The notes: generated by a model not told the origin, from the letters alone. DNA of 47,034 nt from Klebsiella pneumoniae (GCA_945862325.1 CAMAXZ010000031.1:1-47034); one strand, 5' to 3'; shown: positions 1-8,794, counted from the stretch's first letter. Translations and numbers: made by a program.

Positions 1-538
1 CGCACCGCAGCACGCGCGCGCGCACGCCGTGGCGCGCGTGCAGGACCCCCGCCGCGTGATCCGAGATCGTCGTCACGAGCGCGGCGTCCCCGAGGATCGC
101 GGCTAGGTCCGCCCGGGGCTTCCAGAGATCGACCGCGTGCACGGTCACCGCGTAGGGCACGCCGGCGCGGGCGCACGCCGCCCGCGTCAGCGCGGCCGCG
201 TCGCCGGCGAAGTGCACGTGCACGAGCGTCGCGGATCGCGCCATCGCCGCGAGCCACAGGACGTTCTCCGGGCGCAGCAGCGGCGACGACGCTTGCCCCG
301 TCGGCGCGCGCACCGGCCCGCGGGCGCGCTCCGCGAGCAGATCGGGCGCCGCCGCGAGCCAGCCCGCGCGATGGGGCCGCCGGAGCACCGGCCCGGGGTC
401 CGGCTCCGTGTGGGGGTCCCCGCGCTGCCCGAGGGCGACCACGCGGACATCGACGCCCCGCGCCCGCAACGCCTGGACCTCGTCGTAGACGAAGGTCTCG
501 GTCAGCGTCGGCCAGTAGCGCGCGACGGTGAGGATCAC
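1..538 (-). CDS. Glycosyltransferase, GT4-like, N-terminal part (3' end outside window)
   Basis: The gene starts with GTG at 538 and runs off the window at position 1, so only about 179 N-terminal residues are visible. The translation opens VILTVARYWPTLTETFVYDE, a typical first beta strand and loop of a GT-B fold glycosyltransferase. Later segments VHVHFAGDAAA, VPYAVTVHAVD and TTISDHAAGVL match the acceptor-binding half of GT4 enzymes. The nucleotide-sugar-binding half would lie outside the window. Its GTG overlaps the TGA of the upstream glycosyltransferase (GTGA), which implies translational coupling. A role in polysaccharide or glycolipid synthesis is inferred; donor and acceptor cannot be read from the sequence. 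Confidence 0.8.
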   Translation of the reverse strand, partial: MILTVARYWPTLTETFVYDEVQALRARGVDVRVVALGQRGDPHTEPDPGPVLRRPHRAGWLAAAPDLLAERARGPVRAPTGQASSPLLRPENVLWLAAMARSATLVHVHFAGDAAALTRAACARAGVPYAVTVHAVDLWKPRADLAAILGDAALVTTISDHAAGVLHARHGVRARVLRC

Positions 539-1578
539 GCGAGACCCTCGCAGAACTCGAGGATCTCTCTCGCTCGATCCGCCCAGGTCCGCACGCGGCG
601 CGGCGCCGAACCCGCCGCCAGCGCGCGCCCCACCGCGGCGGCGAGCGCCTCGGGGTCCCCCGGCCGGTAATAGTGTGGGGTGTCTCCGGCGACCTCGCGG
701 ACGCTGGGCAGCTCCGGCGCCACGATCGGGATTCCGGTGGCGAGGTAGTCCCAGAGCTTCAGCGGGTTGGACAGGTGACGCCCGAACAGATCGTCGTCCA
801 ACGGCAACAGCAGCGCGTGGTACCGCGCGAGACGCGCCGGCAGCGCCGCGTACGGCACGGGCGGCAGCGCGTCCACCCGCCCCGCGACCGCCGCGGGCAG
901 CTCGATCGTGCCCCCGACGAGCTCGAGGCGCGCCTCGGCCGGCCAGCGCGAGAGCGACGCGACGACCGTGGCGAGGCCCTTGTAGGCGCGCGGGCTGCCG
1001 GTCCAACCGACCACCGGCGTCGGGGCCGGCGCGCGCGCCACGACGCGCGACGGCGACGTGGCGTTGTGGATCACCCGGGTCGGGACGTCGATCCGGTGCG
1101 CGGCCCGCAGGAGCTCGAGCGTGCCGCGCGCGTTGGCGGTGACGCCGGCGGCGCGCGAGAGCGCCGCCCGCTCGAGGGCGCGCGCCGGACCGGGGTCGTG
1201 TCCTCGCTCCTCCGCGAGCAGCGAGTCCACTTCGTGCGCCTCGAGCACGACCCGCGCCGAGCGGGGGGCGAGCGACACATACCGCTTCGCGCGCGCATAC
1301 ACGAGCTCTCCGCGCCACAACGCCACAGACGTACGGAACCAGGCCGACGCCCCCGGGGCCCACGCCACCGGGGCGACGCGCAGATCGAGGCCCGGCACCG
1401 GGTCGAGCCCGTACCACGCGAGCGCGCGCGCCGGGTCGGGCGGCGCATCGGCGTTTCGGTCGGCGAGGAGGGTGACCGTGGCGCCGGCGCACGCGAGCGC
1501 GTGGCAGGTGTGCACGACCTGGATGGCCTGGGCGCGCGGACCGGGCAGACGCGGCCGGTAGAGGTGCAGGATGCGCAC
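535..1578 (-). CDS. Glycosyltransferase, GT4 family
   Basis: A protein of about 347 residues if it starts at the GTG at 1578 (MRILHLYRPRLPG), which is where family members usually begin. An in-frame ATG at 1617 would add 13 residues. Neither start has a clear Shine-Dalgarno. The N-terminal half carries the GT-B acceptor domain (AIQVVHTCHALACAGATVTL, VVLEAHEVDS). The C-terminal half has the donor-binding signature NPLKLWDYLATGIPIVAPEL followed by SVREVAGD, with the conserved acidic residue before VREV. It transfers a sugar from an activated donor, probably during surface glycan synthesis. It is coupled to the following glycosyltransferase by a GTGA overlap and diverges from the secreted protein at 1644. 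Confidence 0.85.
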   Translation of the reverse strand: MRILHLYRPRLPGPRAQAIQVVHTCHALACAGATVTLLADRNADAPPDPARALAWYGLDPVPGLDLRVAPVAWAPGASAWFRTSVALWRGELVYARAKRYVSLAPRSARVVLEAHEVDSLLAEERGHDPGPARALERAALSRAAGVTANARGTLELLRAAHRIDVPTRVIHNATSPSRVVARAPAPTPVVGWTGSPRAYKGLATVVASLSRWPAEARLELVGGTIELPAAVAGRVDALPPVPYAALPARLARYHALLLPLDDDLFGRHLSNPLKLWDYLATGIPIVAPELPSVREVAGDTPHYYRPGDPEALAAAVGRALAAGSAPRRVRTWADRAREILEFCEGLA

Positions 1579-1643
1579 GGTCGGTCGAGTAACCGACAGC
1601 GCGACGGGATCCGGCATACCAGGCGCCGGCCACAGGAGGCTCC

Positions 1644-2270
1644 ATGCCCACGATCATCACCCTCGCCCTGCTCCTCGCCCTCGTCGCCCCGGCCGAGGCC
1701 GCGAAGAAGCCCGAACCCGCCCTCCCGAAGATCGAGAAGACCGGAATCAACGAGTTCGACGGCGTCTTCATGGACGCCCGGGCGATCCACGACGACCTCG
1801 ACGCGCAGGAGGCCGACCTGAAGCGCGCGCGCGAAGCCGTCGCCACCGCGCTCGGCGTCGCGATCGACGCGCCCCTGGCCACCGCGCTCCAGGACTTCGC
1901 GAAGAAGGCGCCCGGCGCCCTGAAGCTCGCGATGGACGGCGCCTCCCCGAAGATCGTGGCCGCCGAGGGCGCCCCGGAGAACGTGCAGAAGGCAGGCGCC
2001 GCGCTCCAGGACCTCGTGACGGTGGCGCAGCGCTCCGTGTCGCGGTGCGCCGAGCTCGTGCCGCAGGTCCAGGAGCTCGCGACCAAGACCGCCGGCTTCC
2101 CGGCCCAGCTCCCGACGGTCGTGAAGGATCCGGCCGCGGTCATGAAGGCCACGGGCCCGGTGACCAACAACGTCAAGGCGGTGAAGGCCACGCCGGACCG
2201 GGTGACGAAGGTCTCGACCGCGGCGAAGTCCATCGTGGACGACGTGCGCGCGGGCCTCGCCGGCGTCTGA
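1644..2270 (+). CDS. Small secreted helical protein, function unknown
   Basis: 208 residues, with a strong Shine-Dalgarno (AGGAGG) just before the ATG. The first 19 or so residues are a clear signal peptide (IITLALLLALVAPAEAA) ending in an Ala-x-Ala cleavage site, so the mature protein should be periplasmic or exported. The remainder is rich in Ala, Lys, Glu, Asp and Val, has no long hydrophobic stretch, and looks mostly alpha-helical. There is a single cysteine near residue 133. I recognise no family. It sits between divergent glycosyltransferases and a Ser/Thr kinase gene, and a GC-rich hairpin follows its stop codon, so it is probably its own transcription unit. Confidence 0.7.
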   Translation: MPTIITLALLLALVAPAEAAKKPEPALPKIEKTGINEFDGVFMDARAIHDDLDAQEADLKRAREAVATALGVAIDAPLATALQDFAKKAPGALKLAMDGASPKIVAAEGAPENVQKAGAALQDLVTVAQRSVSRCAELVPQVQELATKTAGFPAQLPTVVKDPAAVMKATGPVTNNVKAVKATPDRVTKVSTAAKSIVDDVRAGLAGV

Positions 2271-2277
2271 ATCGTCG

Positions 2278-2311
2278 CGGGCGCGACGGCACGCCCGTCC
2301 GCCCGCGCCCG
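2278..2311 (+). terminator. GC-rich hairpin after the secreted-protein gene
   Basis: CGGGCGCG at 2278-2285 pairs perfectly with CGCGCCCG at 2304-2311, and ACGG at 2286-2289 extends the stem with CCGT at 2295-2298 after a small bulge. It lies directly after the stop at 2270 and before the kinase gene at 2331. There is no T-tract, so it may be a Rho-assisted or weak terminator, or chance pairing in very GC-rich DNA. Confidence 0.35.
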
Positions 2312-2330
2312 ATCCGGGTAAGCTCCGCCG

Positions 2331-5300
2331 GTGTTCCCCACCGGCTCTCAGGACGCGCCCGTCCAGTTGGGCCCCTACACGATCGTCAAGCCGATCGGTC
2401 GGGGCGCGACGGCCGTCGTCTACCTCGCGCGCCGCGCCGAGCGCGAGTACGCCGTCAAGGTGCGCGCGCGGGGCGATCCCGAGCTCGATCGTCGTTTCCT
2501 GAGGGAGTTCGAGGCGCTGCGCGGCCTCAGCGTGCCCGGCGTCGTGCGCGTGTTCGACGCGGGCATCGGCGGCGAGCTGTTGTGGTACGCCATGGAGTAC
2601 GTGCGGGGCGAGCCGATCCGCACCTGGATCGAGGCTGCCGGGCCCCCCGAGCTGCGTGTCCAACGCCTGCTCCGGGTCGGTCCGCCGCTCCTCGACGCGC
2701 TCGCGGCGGTTCATCGGGCCGGGCTCGTCCACCGCGACCTCAAGCCGAGCAACGTGCTCGTCGACGCCGTCGGCAACCCGTGGGTGCTCGACTTCGGCGT
2801 CGTCCGATGGTGGTCCGACACCGACGCCCTCACCGGCGACGGCGGGCTGATCGGCACCCTCCCCTTCATGGCGCCGGAGCAGGTGGCGGGCGCCCCGCTG
2901 ACGCCACGCGCGGACGTGTTCGCCGTCGGCCTGATGCTCCTCGAAGGCGTGATCGGTCGCCGTCCTCGGCCTCCCCGCCCGCAGGACTGGCTCCGCATCC
3001 AGTGCCTCGAGCGTCCACCGGTACTGGCCGCGGTCGTCCCCGACGCACCCCTCGCCCTCTCGGCCCTGCTCGCCCGCATGACCGCGCTCGACCCGAGCGA
3101 CCGCCCGGACGCGTGGCACGCGGCGGCGCAGCTCCGCAGCTGCGCGGTGGGCGAGGGCCGCCCGGAGTGGCCGGAGCCTTCCGTGTACGTCGCGGAGTCT
3201 CGCGTGGGCATCCGCGACATCGTCGACGCCGTCCCCACCCGCGACGGGCCGCGCCTGTGGGTGCTGTCCGGGCCGGCGGGCAGCGGCCGCCGGCGCACGG
3301 CGGAGCAGGTTCGGCGTCGGGCGATGCTCGCCGGCGTGCGCGGCCTCCGCGGGGCGTGCCGCCTCGAGCGACCCGGCGGTGCGGTGCAGGCGATCCTCGA
3401 CGCCGCGCTGGAGGCGCCGGCGGAGGACGGGTGGCGTCGCCGGGTCGCGGGCCTGGACGGGGCGTTGCTCCTCGATCTGTGGCCACACCTCCCGGTGCCG
3501 GCCACGGCGGGCGGGGTCTCGACGGACCCGGCGCGCGACGCCGTGCGCGCCTGCGCCGACGCGCTCGCGCGGCTCGGCGGCGAAGCGGGGATGTTGCTCG
3601 TGTTCGAAGACCTCGACGAGGTCGACACCTTCACCGCGAAGGTGCTCGAGCAGCTCGTGCGCGCGCGCCCGCGGGGCGTCATGATCGTCGCCACGCTCGA
3701 CGAGCGATGGGCGTCGCGGCGCGCCCGCCGCCTCGTCGACGCGCTGACCACCGAAGGCCTCGCGAGCACGATCCCGGCGCGCGACCTCGACGAGAGCGCG
3801 GCGCACACCGTCGTCATGAACCTCGTGCTCGAGGGCGTGAACGACACCGTCCCGCCCGAGGCGGGCGCACCGCTGCGGGCGGTCGAGGCCGGCGTGAGCC
3901 AGCTCGCTGCGATGCGCGGGGTGCGGTGGTCGCCGGTGCCGCCGTCGGCCCACCCGGCGGCGCTGGTGGAGGTTCCGCTACCCGCCGGCGTTTGGGAGGC
4001 GCTCGGGGTCGATGTCGCGGCCGCGGTCGCTCGCGGTCACCTGCGCTCCGAGGCCGAGGGGTGGTCGGTCGCCGACGCGCTGCTCCGAACGGGGGCGCTC
4101 GCGCGCCTGCCGAGCCGCGCGGCCGCGGCACGGCGGTTGGCCGACGCGCTCGCCACGGTCGACCTGCGGGCGCCGAACGTCGCGGCGGCGCTCGCGCGCG
4201 CGCGCCTGCTCGCCGACGACCCCGAAGGAGCGTACGCCCCCGCGGGCCACGCCGCGCTCGAGGCCGAGGCGGCCGGCCGCTACCGCGACGCGCGCGGCTG
4301 GCTGCTGCTGATCGACCTCCTCCCCCGCGATCGCACGAGCGACGCGTACGCGCGCCTCCGGTTCCCGCTCGCCCGGTGCCGGGCATCGGTCGCCGACGCG
4401 ACGGACGCGGAGCGCCCGCGCGCCGATCTCGTCCGTCTCGCAGAAGAGCGCGCGACCTCCCCGGCCGAGCGCGCCGAAGCCGGAATGCTCGCCGCCGAGC
4501 TCACGCGCCGCCAGGGTGACGCGCGGCAGGCCCTCGCGAGCTACCTCCGCATCGCCGCGCGCGCGGCGGACGAGGGCCGCCCGGAGCAGGCCTCGGTCGC
4601 CTCGCTCCGGGCCGCGGTGCTCCGACTGGAGCTCGGACAGCCGGAGGAGGCCGCGCGTCAGATCGCCCAGGCGGTCGCCCTGCCGGTGCCGCCCGAGGCC
4701 CGCGATCGGGTCGATCTGCGCGCCGATCTCGCGCGGGCGGACGTGGCCCTCGCCACGGGGGACGTGGAGCTCGCGGGCCATCACGCGCGGGCGGCGGCAC
4801 GCCGGGCGCAGGCGAGCGGCCGCGCGCTCGCGCTGGCCGGGGCCTGGCGTCGGCTCGCGCAAGCCCTCCTCTACCAGGGCGACCGTTCCGGCGCCGAAGA
4901 AGCCGGCGACGCCGCGCGCCGCGCGCTCGTCCTCGCGGGGGAGCGGATCGCCGCGGCGGAAGCCGGGCTGCACCTCGCCGTGCTCGCCACCGCGCGCGGC
5001 GACGCCGCCTCGGGCGCCCTCCTCGCCGGCGAGGCCCTCGCCACCGCCCGGCGCCTCGGGCGGCCCGGCCTTCGCCGCCACGCCCTGGCCGCCCTGCTCG
5101 AGGTGGCGGTGGTTCGGCGCGACAGCGACGCGGCGGCGCTCCACCTCGCCGAGGCCGGCGAGGCGCCGGAAGACCCCACCGCCGCGAGCCCGCTTGGCGT
5201 CGCGACCCTGCGCTGGCTCCGTACCGGCGGCGAATCCACGCTCGCGCTCCGCGCGGCCCGTGCGGCGCCCACCCGCGGCGCCAGCTGGGCCGACGCCCTG

Positions 5301-5663
5301 TACGCGGTCGAGCGCGCGCGCACCGAGGTCGAGCTCGGTGAACCGGCCCGTGCCGCCCTCGAAGTGGAGCGCGCCACCGGGCTCGCGCGGGCCGGCGGCT
5401 TCCGAGAGCTCGTGCTGTACGCGGCGATCGTGGGGGCGGCCTGCGGCGCGGTCGACGCGGACGCCTGGGCGCGCACGCTCGCCGCCGCGACGCGCTCGCC
5501 GTGGGTCGAGCTCGCCCTCGTCGCCGTGCTCGTGGACGCGCGACGACGGGCCGCGCGTGGCGACGCCGTGGGCGCCGAGGCCCGCCGCGCCGAGGTGAAC
5601 GCGCGAGCGGAGGAGCACGCGTTGCTGCACCTTGTGCGGTACGGCTCGAACTACAGGCTTTGA
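2331..5663 (+). CDS. Ser/Thr protein kinase with STAND/AAA-like ATPase and TPR-like C-terminal region
   Basis: 1110 residues starting at a GTG. The kinase domain (about 15-270) keeps every key element: glycine loop GRGATAVVY (23-31), ATP-binding Lys43 in YAVKV, catalytic loop HRDLKPSN (134-141), DFG (154-156) and APEQ (181-184). It should be an active Hanks-type kinase. A nucleotide-binding module follows, with a P-loop-like GPAGSGRRR (314-322) where the usual Lys is Arg, and a Walker B-like MLLVFEDLDE (421-430). The remaining 600 or so residues are Ala/Arg/Glu-rich helical repeats of TPR type. No membrane segment is seen, so it is probably cytosolic. This architecture is familiar from myxobacterial regulatory kinases. 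The substrate is unknown. The changed P-loop Lys raises doubt that the second domain hydrolyses ATP. Confidence 0.88.
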   Translation: MFPTGSQDAPVQLGPYTIVKPIGRGATAVVYLARRAEREYAVKVRARGDPELDRRFLREFEALRGLSVPGVVRVFDAGIGGELLWYAMEYVRGEPIRTWIEAAGPPELRVQRLLRVGPPLLDALAAVHRAGLVHRDLKPSNVLVDAVGNPWVLDFGVVRWWSDTDALTGDGGLIGTLPFMAPEQVAGAPLTPRADVFAVGLMLLEGVIGRRPRPPRPQDWLRIQCLERPPVLAAVVPDAPLALSALLARMTALDPSDRPDAWHAAAQLRSCAVGEGRPEWPEPSVYVAESRVGIRDIVDAVPTRDGPRLWVLSGPAGSGRRRTAEQVRRRAMLAGVRGLRGACRLERPGGAVQAILDAALEAPAEDGWRRRVAGLDGALLLDLWPHLPVPATAGGVSTDPARDAVRACADALARLGGEAGMLLVFEDLDEVDTFTAKVLEQLVRARPRGVMIVATLDERWASRRARRLVDALTTEGLASTIPARDLDESAAHTVVMNLVLEGVNDTVPPEAGAPLRAVEAGVSQLAAMRGVRWSPVPPSAHPAALVEVPLPAGVWEALGVDVAAAVARGHLRSEAEGWSVADALLRTGALARLPSRAAAARRLADALATVDLRAPNVAAALARARLLADDPEGAYAPAGHAALEAEAAGRYRDARGWLLLIDLLPRDRTSDAYARLRFPLARCRASVADATDAERPRADLVRLAEERATSPAERAEAGMLAAELTRRQGDARQALASYLRIAARAADEGRPEQASVASLRAAVLRLELGQPEEAARQIAQAVALPVPPEARDRVDLRADLARADVALATGDVELAGHHARAAARRAQASGRALALAGAWRRLAQALLYQGDRSGAEEAGDAARRALVLAGERIAAAEAGLHLAVLATARGDAASGALLAGEALATARRLGRPGLRRHALAALLEVAVVRRDSDAAALHLAEAGEAPEDPTAASPLGVATLRWLRTGGESTLALRAARAAPTRGASWADALYAVERARTEVELGEPARAALEVERATGLARAGGFRELVLYAAIVGAACGAVDADAWARTLAAATRSPWVELALVAVLVDARRRAARGDAVGAEARRAEVNARAEEHALLHLVRYGSNYRL

Positions 5664-5730
5664 AGCAGGCATTTAGCTTGCGCCCCCCGGGGGAGGCTTT
5701 AGTAGGACGGCGTTCCCCGGACGGTCCTTC

Positions 5731-7287
5731 ATGCCCACCCTCCTGCTCATCGGCGGCCACACCGACGCGTTCTCGTCGCTTCGCGTGGCGTTCGCCGAGA
5801 TGAACGCCTCGCTCGTGGAGACCGGCACGGCCGCCACGGACGCCCTCCGCGCCGCGCGCGCCACGCGCCCCGATGTGGCGCTGGTCGACATCGGCGGCCC
5901 GATCGACGCCCTCGAGACTGCCGTGCGGGTCCGGACCGGCCTCCGCGTGCCGTTCGTGCACGTCGTGGGCGAGGTCGACGACGACCGCATCGAGCGCGCC
6001 AGGGCATGCGAGCCCGACGGGTGGATCGACGCCCTGGCGTCGCGGCGCGCCGTGCGAGGCACCCTCGAGGTCGCCCTACGGCGAAGAGACGCCCGGCGAC
6101 GGCGGGCCGGCCAGGCGCCCCCCGCACAGGACCGCCTGTCGCCGATCGGGCCCCTCACGGCCGCGATCGCGCACGAGATCAACAACCCGCTGACGTGGGT
6201 GGTGGCCAACCTCGGGTTCGCCGTCGACGCGCTCGACGAAGAGCGTCGGAAGCTCGCGCTCGACGGGGCGGCGCAGCCGCGTGGCCTGGCGCGCACGCTC
6301 GAAGCGGTGGTGGCGTCGCTCGAGCAAGCGTCGGACGGGGCCGAGCGTATCCGCAGGATGGTCGCGGACCTGCGGAGCTTCGCGCGTCCGGACGAGCTGG
6401 ACCGCTCGGCGGTGGACGTCCGGGAGGTCCTGGACATGGTGGTGCGGGTGTGCGGGAACGAGATCCGACATCGCGCGCGCCTCCGCCGGGAGTACACGGA
6501 GGTCCCTCCCGTGCACGCGAACCCGGCGCAGCTCGGCCAGGCCTTGCTCAACCTCGTCGTGAACGCCGCGCAGGCCATCCCGCTCGGCAACCGCGACGCG
6601 AACGAGATCGTGCTCGTCGCGCGCCGGGACGACGAGGACTCCGTCCGCGTCGAGGTCCAGGACACCGGCATCGGGATCCCCCCGGAGCACCTCGATCGCG
6701 TGTTCGAGCCGTTCTTCACGACGCGCCCGCTCGGGACCGCCAGCGGCATGGGGCTCGCCGTCGCGATGGGCCTCGTGACCGACCACGGCGGCACCCTCGC
6801 CGTCGAGAGCCGCGTGGGCGCCGGATCCACCTTCCGGGTGCACCTGCCGGCGCACCATCCGGTGGGAGCGCCTCCTCCCGCGCGTCGTAGCCCCCCGCCG
6901 CCGACGTCGCCGCTGACGCACCGTCGGGCGCGCGTGGTCGTGATCGACGACGAACCCCTCGTGCTCGACGTGATCCGCAGGATCCTGGAGGCCGACCACG
7001 ACGTCCGCGTCCACACGGACCCGCGCGCCGCGCTCGCCGAGCTGCTGTCGGGGGAGCCGGCGGATGTCGTCTTGTGTGACCTCATGATGCCGGAGCTGAC
7101 CGGAATGGACGTGTTCGAGGCGATCGAGCGCGCGCGCCCCGCCCTCGCGCCCCACGTCGTGTTCATGAGCGGGTGCGCGTTCTCGGATCGAGCGCTTGGG
7201 CTCTTGCGACGAACGTCCAACCTGCGACTGGACAAGCCGTTCGACACCGTCACGCTCCTGGAGGCGGTCCGCTCCCTGACGCGGTGA
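5731..7287 (+). CDS. Hybrid histidine kinase: receiver-like, HisKA, HATPase, receiver
   Basis: 518 residues, cytosolic, with no membrane segment. The N-terminal 120 residues resemble a receiver but are degenerate: the phospho-acceptor position is kept (Asp53 in ALVDIG) while the usual acidic pair near the N-terminus is replaced by Gly-Gly-His. A HisKA dimerisation domain follows with the H-box AIAHEINNPLTW (His148). The ATPase domain has an N-box (LLNLVVNAAQA), G1 (DTGIGI), F-box (FEPFFTT) and G2 (GMGLAVA). A Pro-rich linker leads to a complete C-terminal receiver (DD406-407, Asp450, Lys in LDKPFD). There is no DNA-binding output. Its catalytic core is closely similar to the hybrid kinase at 8779, which suggests an ancient duplication around the ethylene-receptor-like gene. 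Confidence 0.9.
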   Translation: MPTLLLIGGHTDAFSSLRVAFAEMNASLVETGTAATDALRAARATRPDVALVDIGGPIDALETAVRVRTGLRVPFVHVVGEVDDDRIERARACEPDGWIDALASRRAVRGTLEVALRRRDARRRRAGQAPPAQDRLSPIGPLTAAIAHEINNPLTWVVANLGFAVDALDEERRKLALDGAAQPRGLARTLEAVVASLEQASDGAERIRRMVADLRSFARPDELDRSAVDVREVLDMVVRVCGNEIRHRARLRREYTEVPPVHANPAQLGQALLNLVVNAAQAIPLGNRDANEIVLVARRDDEDSVRVEVQDTGIGIPPEHLDRVFEPFFTTRPLGTASGMGLAVAMGLVTDHGGTLAVESRVGAGSTFRVHLPAHHPVGAPPPARRSPPPPTSPLTHRRARVVVIDDEPLVLDVIRRILEADHDVRVHTDPRAALAELLSGEPADVVLCDLMMPELTGMDVFEAIERARPALAPHVVFMSGCAFSDRALGLLRRTSNLRLDKPFDTVTLLEAVRSLTR

Positions 7288-7324
7288 GTGTTGGTCGCGA
7301 CGAACGCCGAGAGTTCGGCTGAAT

Positions 7325-8794
7325 ATGTTATCGATCCGCGGGGGCGTGGGTCCGGTGCGACTGTTCGAGTTCTTCTCCATGGCAGGGTTCATGCCGCACG
7401 GCCACTGCTACCTGTGGAACCCGTCCCTCGTGTTCCTGCACCTCCTGTCGGACTCCCTGATCGCGGTGTCGTACACCACCATTCCGATCACACTCGCGTA
7501 CTTCGTGCGCAAACGAAAAGACCTGCCGTTCAATTTCATTTTCTGGTGTTTTGTCACATTCATCGTCGCGTGTGGCATGACTCACTACATGGAGGTTTGG
7601 ACGCTTTGGCGGCCAGACTACTGGTTGAGCGGCGGCGTGAAGGCGGTGACCGCGGTCGCGTCGGCGTCGACGGCGCTGCTCCTCGTGCGCGTCCTGCCCA
7701 TCGCCATCACGCTGCCGAGCCACGGCGACGTCATGCGCGCGCACGAAGCGCTGTCCGCGCGCGAGACGTTCTACCGCACCGCGCTCGAGTCGAGCCTGGA
7801 CGGGTACCTCCTGCTCGACGCGGTCCGCGACAGCGCGGGGAACATCGATGATTATCGCTTTCTCGAAGCGAACGGCGCGGGCGTCGCGCTGCTCCACGCC
7901 CTCGAAGACGGCCCGCCGACCACGCGGGACGAGCTGATCGGCGCGCGCGTGAGCGCCCGTCTCCCGCGCCAGTTGGCGGTCGTGCGGCGCTGGTGCGACC
8001 CGGTCACCGAGCGAGGAGAGGCGCGGAGCGGGCAGATCCCCGTGGCGTTCGCCGACGGTCGCGCGCGGGTGCTCGAGGCGCGGGCGACCCCCCTTGGTGA
8101 CGGCGTGGCGCTCTCCGTGGGCGACGTGACGGAGCAGGTGGCGCGCGACGCCGCCATCCGCGCGTCGCTCGAGGAGAAGGAGATCCTGCTGATGGAGGTT
8201 CATCACCGCGTGAAGAACAACCTCCAGGTGATCTCGAGCCTGCTCAACCTGCAGGCGGAGCGCGCCGCCCGGCCGGAGATCGCCGAGGTGCTGCGGGAGT
8301 CCCAGAGCCGGGTGATGTCGATCGCGCTCGTGCACGAGCGGATGTACCGGTCTCCGGACCTCTCGAACATCGAGCTCGGCGACTACCTGGCGGGGCTCGC
8401 CGCCGCGATCGGCGGGATGTTCCCGCACCGCGCCGCCGTGAAGATCGAGATCTCCGTCGTCCGGGTCACCGTCCCGATCGACGTCGCAATCCCGTGCGGC
8501 CTCATCGCCAACGAGCTCCTCACGAACGCGATGAAGCACGCCTACCCCGGCGGCGCCGCCGGCTCGGTGCGCCTGCACGTGCGGGTCGATCCGGACGCGG
8601 TCGAGCTCGAGGTCTCCGACGACGGGATCGGCTTCCCGGAGGACGCTCCCCCCGACGCACGTTCGTCGTCACTGGGGCTTCACCTCGTGTACCGACTCGT
8701 CGATCAGCTCGGGGGACGGTTGCAGGTCGCCACTCGCCCCGGTACTCGGTTCCAGCTGCGCATTCCCCGGGAGTCCGTGTGGCCAACGTCTTGA
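7325..8794 (+). CDS. Ethylene-receptor-type membrane sensor kinase (EBD-PAS-HisKA_2)
   Basis: 489 residues. Residues 35-130 form three membrane helices of the plant ETR1 ethylene-binding type. All seven ETR1 residues tied to binding align at a constant offset of 18: Asp25, Tyr32, Ile35, Pro36, Ile62, Cys65 and His69 correspond to Asp43, Tyr50, Ile53, Pro54, Ile80, Cys83 and His87. Cys and His coordinate Cu(I) in known receptors. KAVTAVASASTALLLV (from 106) aligns with the third ETR1 helix. A bacterial-type preamble FMPHGHCYLW precedes helix 1. A PAS-like domain spans about 145-275, then a HisKA_2 kinase follows (EVHHRVKNNLQ from 291; N-box NELLTNAMKHA; DDGIGF). It should signal from the inner membrane. 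Ethylene as ligand is inference, because related bacterial domains may sense other things. The ATG at 7325 could be replaced by 7379 without losing the domain. Confidence 0.9.
   Translation: MLSIRGGVGPVRLFEFFSMAGFMPHGHCYLWNPSLVFLHLLSDSLIAVSYTTIPITLAYFVRKRKDLPFNFIFWCFVTFIVACGMTHYMEVWTLWRPDYWLSGGVKAVTAVASASTALLLVRVLPIAITLPSHGDVMRAHEALSARETFYRTALESSLDGYLLLDAVRDSAGNIDDYRFLEANGAGVALLHALEDGPPTTRDELIGARVSARLPRQLAVVRRWCDPVTERGEARSGQIPVAFADGRARVLEARATPLGDGVALSVGDVTEQVARDAAIRASLEEKEILLMEVHHRVKNNLQVISSLLNLQAERAARPEIAEVLRESQSRVMSIALVHERMYRSPDLSNIELGDYLAGLAAAIGGMFPHRAAVKIEISVVRVTVPIDVAIPCGLIANELLTNAMKHAYPGGAAGSVRLHVRVDPDAVELEVSDDGIGFPEDAPPDARSSSLGLHLVYRLVDQLGGRLQVATRPGTRFQLRIPRESVWPTS

Noticed and set aside
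1071..3953. Very long open frames antisense to real genes, here opposite the kinase gene and in many similar places
   Set aside because: In DNA of this GC content stops are rare in all frames. These translations are Arg/Ala/Pro-rich, match no family, and lie opposite genes with clear domains.
5664..5730. CCCCCCGGGGG palindrome as a terminator after the Ser/Thr kinase
   Set aside because: The palindrome has no loop and no T-tract; such runs are expected by chance in this composition.
8494..8778. N-terminal extension of the second hybrid kinase
   Set aside because: It lies out of frame over the ATPase domain of the sensor kinase and has no domain; the receiver begins at the GTG at 8779 with a ribosome site.
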